From Luzula sylvatica (lineage: Eukaryota > Streptophyta > Magnoliopsida > Poales > Juncaceae), in contig OX326957.1 in assembly GCA_946800325.1 (NCBI GenBank), positions 56,336,977-56,400,976 of the forward strand: DNA of 64,000 nt, in the 5' to 3' direction. A program made the position numbers and the translations under genes. Each line of letters starts with the position of its first letter. Within the stretch, counting starts at the first letter, position 1. A model generated the notes under the pieces. The model ran no database searches. It saw only the letters and a program-made list of their open reading frames with translations, and was not told where the DNA came from. This document shows positions 50,631-61,594 of this stretch, piece by piece.

Positions 50631-51622
50631 TATTTGAACTCCTCAAAGCGTTAAAATCTTGTTTTGAATCTAAAAACAAACTTTCATAGAGTTTGTGAAA
50701 TTTGGTGAAAAGTTATGTAGTAAAAGGTACGATACAAATGATCCAAAAACACGTTATTTGAACTCCTCAAAGCGTTCAAATCTTGTTTTGAATCGAAAAA
50801 CAAACTTTCTTAGTGTTTGTGAAATTTGGTGAAAAGTTATGTAGTAAAAGATACGATACAAATGATCTAAAAACACGTTTTTTGAACTCCTGAAAACGTT
50901 AAAATCTTGTTTTGAATCTAAAAAAAAACTTTCTTAGTGTTTGTGAAATTTGGTGAAAAGTTATGTAGTAAAAGATACGATACAAATGATCTAAAAACAC
51001 GTTATTTGAACTCCTCAATGCGTTAAAATCTTATTTTGAATCGAAAAACAAACTTTCTTTGTGTTTGTAAAATTTGGTGAAAAGTTATGTAGTAAAAGAT
51101 ACGATACAAATGATCTAAAAACACATTATTTGAACTCCTCAAAGCGTTAAAATCTTGTTTTGAATCGAAAAACAAACTTTGTTAGTGTTTGTAAAATTTG
51201 GTGAAAAGTTATGTAGTAAAAGATACGATACAAATGATCTTAAAACACATTATTTGAACTCCTCAAAGCGTTAAAATCTTGTTTTGAATCGAAAAACTAA
51301 CTTTCGTAGTGTTTGTAAAATTTGGTGAAAAGTTATGTAGTAAAAGATACGATAGAAATGATCTAAAAACACGTTATTTGAACTCATGAAAGCGTTAAAA
51401 TCATGTTTTGAATCGAAAAACAATCTTTCTTAGTGTTTGTGAAATTTGGTGAAAAGTTATGTAGTAAAAGATACGATACAAATGATCTAAAAACACGTTA
51501 TTTGAACTCCTCAAAGCGTTAAAATCTTGTTTTGAATCGAAAAACAAATTTTCATAGAGTTTGTGAAATTTGGTAAAAATATATGTAGTAAATGATACGA
51601 TACAAATAATCTAAAAACACGT

Positions 51623-53728
51623 TATTTGAACTCCTCAAAGCGTTAAAATCTTGTTTTGAATCTAAAAACAAACTTTCTTAGTGTTTGTGAAATTTGGTGA
51701 AAAGTTATGAAGTAAAAGATACGATACAAATGATCTAAAAACACGTTATTTGAACACCTCAAAGCGTTAAAATCTTGTTTTGAATCTAAAAACATACTTT
51801 CATAGAGTTTGTGAAATTTGGTGAAAAGTTATGTAGTAAAAGGTACGATACAAATGATCCAAAAACACGTTATTTGAACTCCTCAAAGCGTTCAAATCTT
51901 GTTTTGAATCGAAAAACAAACTTTCTTAGTGTTTGTGAAATTTGGTGAAAAGTTATGTAGTAAAAGATACGATACAAATGATCTAAAAACACGTTTTTTG
52001 AACTCCTGAAAACGTTAAAATCTTGTTTTGAATCTAAAAAAAAACTTTCTTAGTGTTTGCGAAATTTGGTGAAAAGTTATGTAGTAAAAGATACGATACA
52101 AATGATCTAAAAACACGTTATTTGAACTCCTCAAAGCGTTAAAATCTTGTTTTGAATTGAAAAACAAAATTTCTTAGTGTTTGTAAAATTTGGTGAAAAG
52201 TTATGTAGTAAAAGATACCATACAAATGATCTTAAAACACATTATTTGAACTCCTCAAAGCGTAAAAATCTTGTTTTGAATCGAAAAACAAACTTTCTTA
52301 GTGTTTGTGAAATTTGGTGAAAAGTTAGGTAGTAAAAGATACGATACAAATGATCTAAAAACACGTTATTTGAACTCCTCAAAGCGTTAAAATCTTGTTT
52401 TGAATCGAAAAACAAACTTTATTAGTGTTTGTGAAATTTGGTGAAAAGTTATGTAGTAAAAGATACGATACAAATGATCTAAAAACACGTTATTTGAACT
52501 CCTGAAAACGTTAAAATCTTGTTTTGAATCGAAAAACAAACTTTCTTAGTGTTTGTGAAATTTGGTGAAAAGTTATGTAGTAAAAGATACGATACAAATA
52601 ATCTAAAAACACGTTATTTGAACTCCTCAAAGCGTTAAAATCTTGTTTTGAATCGAAAAACAAACTTTCTTAGTGTTTGTAAAATTTGGTGAAAAGTTAT
52701 GTAGTAAAAGATACAATACAAATGATCTTAAAACACATTATTTGAACTCCTCAAAGCGTAAAAATCTTGTTTTGAATCGAAAAACAAACTTTCTTAGTGT
52801 TTGTGAAATTTGGTGAAAAGTTATGTAGTAAAAGATAAGATACAAATGATCTAAAAACACGTTATTTGAACTCCTGAAAACGTTAAAATCTTGTTTTGAA
52901 TCGAAAAACAAACTTTCTTAGTGTTTGTGAAATTTGGTGAAAAGTTATGTATTAAAAGATACGATACAAATGATCTAAAAACACGTTATTTGAACTCCTC
53001 AAAGCGTTAAAATCTTGTTTTGAATCGAAAAACAAACTTTCTTAGTGTTTGTGAAATTTGGTGAAAAATTATGTAGTAAAAGATATGATAAAAATGATAA
53101 AAAACACGTTATTTGAACTCCTCAAAGCGTTAAAATCTTGTTTTGAATCTAAAAACAAACTTTCATAGAGTTTGTGAAATTTGGTGAAAAGTTATATAGT
53201 AAAAGGTACGATACAAATGATCTAAAAATGCGTTATTTGAATCCCCAAAGCGTTAAAATCTTGTTTTGAATCGAAAAACAAAATTTCTTAGTGTTTGTGA
53301 AATTTGGTGAAAAGTTATGTTTTAAAAGATACGATACAAATGATCTAAAAACACGTTATTTGAATTCCTGAAAACGTTAAAATCTTGTTTTGAATCGAAA
53401 AACAAACTTTCTTAGTGTTTGTGAAATTTGGTGAAAAGTTATGTAGTAAAAGATACGATACAAATAATCTAAAAACACGTTATTTGAACTCCTCAAAGCG
53501 TTAAAATCTTGTTTTGAATCGAAAAACAAACTTTCTTAGTGTTTGTAAAATTTGGTCAAAAGTTATGTAGTAAAAGATACAATACAAATGATCTTAAAAC
53601 ACATTATTTGAACTCCTCAAAGCGTAAAAATCTTGTTTTGAATCGAAAAACAAACTTTCTTAGTGTTTGTGAAATTTGGTGAAAAGTTATGTAGTAAAAG
53701 ATACGATACAAATGATCTAAAAACACGT
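51623..53728 (+). repeat. 17-monomer HOR (2106 bp), second copy
   Basis: It is directly followed by a further copy at 53729. Landmarks ttatgaag (51705), gttaggtagt (52325) and gaatcccc (53239) repeat at offset 2106. A private acatactttc occurs near 51792. Confidence 0.85.
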
Positions 53729-56330
53729 TATTTGAACTCCTCAAAGCGTTAAAATCTTGTTTTGAATCTAAAAACAAACTTTCTTAGTGTTTGTGAAATT
53801 TGGTGAAAAGTTATGAAGTAAAAGATACGATACAAATGATCTAAAAACACGTTATTTGAACACCTCAAAGCGTTAAAATCTTGTTTTGAATCTAAAAACA
53901 AACTTTCATAGAGTTTGTGAAATTTGGTGAAAAGTTATGTAGTAAAAGGTACGATACAAATGATCCAAAAACACGTTATTTGAACTCCTCAAAGCGTTCA
54001 AATCTTGTTTTGAATCGAAAAACAAACTTTCTTAGTGTTTGTGAAATTTGGTGAAAAGTTATGTAGTAAAAGATACGATACAAATGATCTAAAAACACGT
54101 TTTTTGAACTCCTGAAAACGTTAAAATCTTGTTTTGAATCTAAAAAAAAACTTTCTTAGTGTTTGCGAAATTTGGTGAAAAGTTATGTAGTAAAAGATAC
54201 GATACAAATGATCTAAAAACACGTTATTTGAACTCCTCAAAGCGTTAAAATCTTGTTTTGAATCGAAAAACAAAATTTCTTAGTGTTTGTAAAATTTGGT
54301 GAAAAGTTATGTAGTAAAAGATACCATACAAATGATCTTAAAACACATTATTTGAACTCCTCAAAGCGTAAAAATCTTGTTTTGAATCGAAAAACAAACT
54401 TTCTTAGTGTTTGTGAAATTTGGTGAAAAGTTAGGTAGTAAAAGATACGATACAAATGATCTAAAAACACGTTATTTGAACTCCTCAAAGCGTTAAAATC
54501 TTGTTTTGAATCGAAAAACAAACTTTATTAGTGTTTGTGAAATTTGGTGAAAAGTTATGTAGTAAAAGATACGATACAAATGATCTAAAAACATGTTATT
54601 TGAACTCCTGAAAACGTTAAAATCTTGTTTTGAATCGAAAAACAAACTTTCTTTGTGTTTGTGAAATTTGGTGAAAAGTTATGTAGTAAAAGATACGATA
54701 CAAATAATCTAAAAACACGTTATTTGAACTCCTCAAAGCGTTAAAATCTTGTTTTGAATCGAAAAACAAACTTTCTTAGTGTTTGTAAAATTTGGTGAAA
54801 AGTTATGTAGTAAAAGATACAATACAAATGATCTTAAAACACATTATTTGAACTCCTCAAAGCGTAAAAATCTTGTTTTGAATCGAAAAACAAAATTTCT
54901 TAGTGTTTGTAAAATTTGGTGAAAAGTTAGGTAGTAAAAGATACGATACAAATGATCTAAAAACACGTTATTTGAACTCCTCAAAGCGTTAAAATCTTGT
55001 TTTGAATCGAAAAACAAACTTTATTAGTGTTTGTGAAATTTGGTGAAAAGTTATGTAGTAAAAGATACGATACAAATGATCTAAAAACACGTTATTTGAA
55101 CTCCTGAAAACGTTAAAATCTTGTTTTGAATCGAAAAACAAACTTTCTTAGTGTTTGTGAAATTTGGTGAAAAGTTATGTAGTAAAAGATACGATACAAA
55201 TAATCTAAAAACACGTTATTTGAACTCCTCAAAGCGTTAAAATCTTGTTTTGAATGGAAAAACAAACTTTCTTAGTGTTTGTAAAATTTGGTGAAAAGTT
55301 ATGTAGTAAAAGATACAATACAAATGATCTTAAAACACATTATTTGAACTCCTCAAAGCGTAAAAATCTTGTTTTGAATCGAAAAACAAACTTTCTTAGT
55401 GTTTGTGAAATTTGGTGAAAAGTTATGTAGTAAAAGATAAGATACAAATGATCTAAAAACACGTTATTTGAACTCCTGAAAACGTTAAAATCTTGTTTTG
55501 AATCGAAAAACAAACTTTCTTAGTGTTTGTGAAATTTGGTGAAAAGTTATGTATTAAAAGATACGATACAAATGATCTAAAAACACGTTATTTGAACTCC
55601 TCAAAGCGTTAAAATCTTGTTTTGAATCGAAAAACAAACTTTCTTAGTGTTTGTGAAATTTGGTGAAAAATTATGTAGTAAAAGATATGATAAAAATGAT
55701 AAAAAACACATTATTTGAACTCCTCAAAGCGTTAAAATCTTGTTTTGAATCTAAAAACAAACTTTCATAGAGTTTGTGAAATTTGGTGAAAAGTTATATA
55801 GTAAAAGGTACGATACAAATGATCTAAAAATGCGTTATTTGAATCCCCAAAGCGTTAAAATCTTGTTTTGAATCGAAAAACAAAATTTCTTAGTGTTTGT
55901 GAAATTTGGTGAAAAGTTATGTTTTAAAAGATACGATACAAATGATCTAAAAACACGTTATTTGAATTCCTGAAAACGTTAAAATCTTGTTTTGAATCGA
56001 AAAACAAACTTTCTTAGTGTTTGTGAAATTTGGTGAAAAGTTATGTAGTAAAAGATACGATACAAATAATCTAAAAACACGTTATTTGAACTCCTCAAAG
56101 CGTTAAAATCTTGTTTTGAATCGAAAAACAAACTTTCTTAGTGTTTGTAAAATTTGGTGAAAAGTTATGTAGTAAAAGATACAATACAAATGATCTTAAA
56201 ACACATTATTTGAACTCCTCAAAGCGTAAAAATCTTGTTTTGAATCGAAAAACAAACTTTCTTAGTGTTTGTGAAATTTGGTGAAAAGTTATGTAGTAAA
56301 AGATACGATACAAATGATCTAAAAACACGT
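53729..56330 (+). repeat. 17-monomer HOR, third copy, with an added 496 bp
   Basis: It is the 2106-bp unit plus four extra monomers (2602 bp in all). The additional length is the internal duplication at 54349-55340. Confidence 0.85.
54349..55340 (+). repeat. Four-monomer (496-bp) tandem duplication
   Basis: 54349-54844 and 54845-55340 share the rare gttaggtagt and ttattagtg variants in order. The neighbouring 2106-bp HOR copies have the set once. The first monomer of the second half carries aaaatttc and gtaaaatttgg, so it is a hybrid of two monomer types, as expected from an unequal exchange. Confidence 0.82.
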
Positions 56331-58436
56331 TATTTGAACTCCTCAAAGCGTTAAAATCTTGTTTTGAATCTAAAAACAAACTTTCTTAGTGTTTGTGAAA
56401 TTTGGTGAAAAGTTATGAAGTAAAAGATACGATACAAATGATCTAAAAACACGTTATTTGAACACCTCAAAGCGTTAAAATCTTGTTTTGAATCTAAAAA
56501 CAAACTTTCATAGAGTTTGTGAAATTTGGTGAAAACTTATGTAGTAAAAGGTACGATACAAATGATCCAAAAACACGTTATTTGAACTCCTCAAAGCGTT
56601 CAAATCTTGTTTTGAATCGAAAAACAAACTTTCTTAGTGTTTGTGAAATTTGGTGAAAAGTTATGTAGTAAAAGATACGATACAAATGATCTAAAAACAC
56701 GTTTTTTGAACTCCTGAAAACGTTAAAATCTTGTTTTGAATCTAAAAAAAAACTTTCTTAGTGTTTGCGAAATTTGGTGAAAAGTTATGTAGTAAAAGAT
56801 ACGATACAAATGATCTAAAAACACGTTATTTGAACTCCTCAAAGCGTTAAAATCTTGTTTTGAATCGAAAAACAAAATTTCTTAGTGTTTGTAAAATTTG
56901 GTGAAAAGTTATGTAGTAAAAGATACCATACAAATGATCTTAAAACACATTATTTGAACTCCTCAAAGCGTAAAAATCTTCTTTTTGAATCGAAAAACAA
57001 ACTTTCTTAGTGTTTGTGAAATTTGGTGAAAAGTTAGGTAGTAAAAAATACGATACAAATGATCTAAAAACACGTTATTTGAACTCCTCAAAGCGTTAAA
57101 ATCTTGTTTTGAATCGAAAAACAAACTTTATTAGTGTTTGTGAAATTTGGTGAAAAGTTATGTAGTAAAAGATACGATACAAATGATCTAAAAACACGTT
57201 ATTTGAACTCCTGAAAACGTTAAAATCTTGTTTTGAATCGAAAAACAAACTTTCTTTGTGTTTGTGAAATTTGGTGAAAAGTTATGTAGTAAAAGATACG
57301 ATACAAATAATCTAAAAACACGTTATTTGAACTCCTCAAAGCGTTAAAATCTTGTTTTGAATCGAAAAACAAACTTTCTTAGTGTTTGTAAAATTTGGTG
57401 AAAAGTTATGTAGTAAAAGATACAATACAAATGATCTTAAAACACATTATTTGAACTCCTCAAAGCGTAAAAATCTTGTTTTGAATCGAAAAACAAACTT
57501 TCTTAGTGTTTGTGAAATTTGGTGAAAAGTTATGTAGTAAAAGATAAGATACAAATGATCTAAAAACACGTTATTTGAACTCCTGAAAACGTTAAAATCT
57601 TGTTTTGAATCGAAAAACAAACTTTCTTAGTGTTTGTGAAATTTGGTGAAAAGTTATGTATTAAAAGATACGATACAAATGATCTAAAAACACGTTATTT
57701 GAACTCCTCAAAGCGTTAAAATCTTGTTTTGAATCGAAAAACAAACTTTCTTAGTGTTTGTGAAATTTGGTGAAAAATTATGTAGTAAAAGATATGATAA
57801 AAATGATAAAAAACACGTTATTTGAACTCCTCAAAGCGTTAAAATCTTGTTTTGAATCTAAAAACAAACTTTCATAGAGTTTGTGAAATTTGGTGAAAAG
57901 TTATATAGTAAAAGGTACGATACAAATGATCTAAAAATGCGTTATTTGAATCCCCAAAGCGTTAAAATCTTGTTTTGAATCGAAAAACAAAATTTCTTAG
58001 TGTTTGTGAAATTTGGTGAAAAGTTATGTTTTAAAAGATACGATACAAATGATCTAAAAACACGTTATTTGAATTCCTGAAAACGTTAAAATCTTGTTTT
58101 GAATCGAAAAACAAACTTTCTTAGTGTTTGTGAAATTTGGTGAAAAGTTATGTAGTAAAAGATACGATACAAATAATCTAAAAACACGTTATTTGAACTC
58201 CTCAAAGCGTTAAAATCTTGTTTTGAATCGAAAAACAAACTTTCTTAGTGTTTGTAAAATTTGGTGAAAAGTTATGTAGTAAAAGATACAATACAAATGA
58301 TCTTAAAACACATTATTTGAACTCCTCAAAGCGTAAAAATCTTGTTTTGAATCGAAAAACAAACTTTCTTAGTGTTTGTGAAATTTGGTGAAAAGTTATG
58401 TAGTAAAAGATATGATACAAATGATCTAAAAACACG
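56331..58436 (+). repeat. 17-monomer HOR (2106 bp), fourth copy
   Basis: It follows the third copy directly and lacks the 496-bp duplication. Private changes are cttctttttg near 56980 and gtaaaaaatac near 57040. The last monomer shifts to gatatgatac (near 58410), leading into the left flank of inverted block 2. Confidence 0.8.
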
Positions 58437-58837
58437 TTATTTGAACTCCTGAAAACGTTAAAATCTTGTTTTGAATCGAAAAACAAACTTTCTTAGTGTT
58501 TGTGAAATTTGGTGAAAAGTTATGTAGTAAAAGATACGATAAAAATAATCTAAAAACACGTTATTTGAACTCCTCAAAGCGTTAAAATCTTGTTTTGAAT
58601 CGAAAAACAAACTTTCTTAGTGTTTGTAAAATTTGGTGAAAAGTTATGTAGTAAAAGATACCATACAAATGATCTTAAAACACATTATTTGAACTCCTCA
58701 AAGCGTTAAAATCTTGTTTTGAATCGAAAAACAAACTTTCGTAGTGTTTGTAAAATTTGGTGAAAAGTTATGTAGTAAAAGATACGATACAAATGATCTA
58801 AAAACACGTTATTTGAACTCATGAAAGCGTTAAAATC

Positions 58838-60679
58838 AAAGAAAGTTTGTTTTTCGATTCAAAACAAGATTTTAACGCTTTGAAGAGTTCAAATAACGTG
58901 TTTTTAGATCGTTTGTATCGTATATTTTAATACATAAATTTTCCCCAAATTTCACAAACACTAAGAAAATTTGTTTTTCGATTAAAAACATGATTTTAAC
59001 GCTTTGAGGAGTTCAAATAACGTGTTTTTAGATCATTTGTATCGTATCTTTTACTACATAATTTTTCACCAAATTTCACAAGCACTAAGAAAGTTTGTTT
59101 TTCGATTCAAAACTAGATTTTAACGCTTTGAGGAGTTCAAATAACGTGTTTTTAGATCATTTGTATCGTATCTTTTAATACATAACTTTTCACCAAATTT
59201 CACAAACACTAAGAAAGTTTGTTTTTCGATTCAAAACAAGATTTTAACGCTTTGAGGTGTTCAAATAACGTGTTTTTAGATCATTTGTATCGTATCTTTT
59301 ACTACATAACTTTTCACCAAATTTCACCAACACTAAGAAAGTTTATTTTTCGATTCAAAACAAGATTTTAACGCTTTGAGGTGTTCAAATAACGTGTTTT
59401 TAGATCATTTGTATCGTATCTTTTACTTCATAACTTTTCACCAAATTTCACAAACACTAAGAAAGTTTGTTTTTAGATTCAAAACAAGATTTTAACGCTT
59501 CGAGGAGTTCAAATAACGTGTTTTTAGATTATTTGTATCGTATCATTTACTACATATCTTTTTACCAAATTTCACAAACTCTATGAAAATTTGTTTTTCG
59601 ATTCAAAACAAGATTTTAACGCTTTGAGGAGTTCAAATAACGTGTTTTTAGATCATTTGTATCGTATCTTTTACTACATAACTTTTCACCAAATTTCACA
59701 AACACTAAGAAAGATTGTTTTTCGATTCAAAACATGATTTTAACGATTTCATGAGGTCAAATAACGTGTTTTTAGATCATTTCTATCGTATCTTTTACTA
59801 CATAACTTTTCACCAAATTTTACAAACACTACGAAAGTTAGTTTTTCGATTCAAAACAAGATTTTAACGCTTTGAGGAGTTCAAATAATGTGTTTTAAGA
59901 TCATTTGTATCGTATCTTTTTACTACATAACTTTTCACCAAATTTTACAAACACTAAAAAAGATTGTTTTTCGATTCAAAACAAGATTTTAACGCTTTGA
60001 GGAGTTCAAATAACGTGTTTTTAGATCATTTGTATCGTATCTTTTACTACATAACTTTTCACCAAATTTCACATACACTAAGAAAGTTTTTTTTTAGATT
60101 CAAAACAAGATTTTAACGTTTTCAGGAGTTCAAAAAACGTGTTTTTAGATCATTTGTATCGTATCTTTTACTACATAACTTTTCACCAAATTTCACAAAC
60201 ACTAAGAAAGTTTGTTTTTCGATTCAAAACAAGATTTGAACGCTTTGAGGAGTTAAAATAACGTGTTTTTGGATCATTTGTATCGTACCTTTTACTACAT
60301 AACTTTTCACCAAATTTCACAAACTCTTTGAAAGTTTGTTTTTAGATTCAAAACAAGATTTTAACGCTTTGAGGAGTTCAAATAATGTGTTTTTATATCA
60401 TTTGTATCGTATCCTTTACTACATAACTTTTCACCAAATTTCACAAACTCTAAAACAAGATTTTAACGCTTTGAGGAGTTCAAATAACGTGTTTTTAGAT
60501 CATTTGTATCGTACCTTTTACTACATAACTTTTCACCAAATTTCACAAACAGTAAGAAAGTTTGTTTTCAGATTCAAAACAAGATTTTAACGCTTTGAGG
60601 AGTTCAAATAACGTGTTTTTAGATCATTTGTATCGTATCCTTTACTACATAACTTTTTACCAAATTTCACAAACTCTAT
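58838..60679 (-). repeat. Long inverted block 2 (1842 bp)
   Basis: It has the same left junction and the same reversed right junction (ctctat then gttttgc at 60680) as block 1. It is 371 bp (three monomers) shorter. Private differences from block 1 include gcttcgagg near 59497 and an extra T in tctttttacta near 59915. Confidence 0.88.
60385..60486 (-). repeat. Short 102-bp monomer, inverted
   Basis: It is the counterpart of 35741-35842 at offset 24644, with the reverse-complemented deletion junction near 60445. Confidence 0.9.
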
Positions 60680-60938
60680 GTTTTGCATCGAAAAACAATC
60701 TTTCTTAGTGTTTGAGAAATTTGGTGAAAAGTTATGTAGTAAAAGATACGACACAAATGATCTTAAAACACGTTATTTGAGCTGCTCAAAGCGTTAAAAG
60801 CTTGTTTTGAATCCAAAAACAGACTTTCTTAGTGTTTGCGAAATTTGGTGAAAAGTTATGTAGTAAAAGATACGATACAAATAATCTAAAAACACGTTAT
60901 TTGAACTCCTCAAAGCGTTTCGATCATGTTTTGAATCG

Positions 60939-61389
60939 AAAAACAAACTTTCTTAGTGGTTGTGAAATTTGGTGAAAAGTTATGTAGTAAAAGATACGAT
61001 ACAAATGATCTAAAAACACGTTATTTGAACTCTTCAAAGCGTTAAAATCTTGTTTTGAATCGAAAAACAAACTTTCTTAGTGTTTGTGAAATTTGGTGAA
61101 AAGTTATGTAGTAAAAGATACGATACAAATGATCTAAAAACACGTTATTTGAACTCCTCAAAGCGTTGGAGGAGTTCAAATAACATATTTTTAGATCATT
61201 TGTATCGTATCTTTTACTACATAACTTTTCACCAAATTTCACAAACACAAAGAAAGTTTGTTTTTCGATTCAAAAAATGATTTCAACGCTTTGAGGAATT
61301 CAAATAACGTGTTTTTAGATCATTTGTATCGTATCTTTTACTACATAACTTTTCACCAAATTTTACAAACACTAAGAAAGTTTGTTTTT
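60939..61389. repeat. Large imperfect palindrome P1, copy 2
   Basis: Arms of about 220 bp flank a 9-nt spacer at 61160-61168 (aaagcgttg). Differences from copy 1 include gtggttgtg near 60956, aacatattttt near 61182 and cacaaagaaag near 61246. Confidence 0.87.
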
Positions 61390-61594
61390 AGTGTTTGTGA
61401 AATTTGGTGAAAAGTTATGTAGTAAAAGGTACGATACAAATGATCTAAAAACACGTTATTTGAGCTCCTCAAAGCATTAAAATCTTGTTTTGAATCGAAA
61501 AACAAACTTTCTTAGTGTTTGTGAAATTTGGTGAAAATTTATGTAGTAAAAGATACGATACAAATGATCTAAAAACACGTTATTTGAACACCTA
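61169..61594. repeat. Large imperfect palindrome P2, copy 2
   Basis: It is the counterpart of 36525-36950: inverted arm, 14-nt spacer, then forward sequence from tagtgtttgt at 61389. Confidence 0.85.

Larger units (their letters stand above)
48420..53654 (+). repeat. 5.4-kb duplication, copy 2
   Basis: It is the partner of 42992-48221. The monomer just upstream (48296-48419) duplicates its first monomer (both aaaaactaac), which marks the junction between the copies. Confidence 0.87.
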
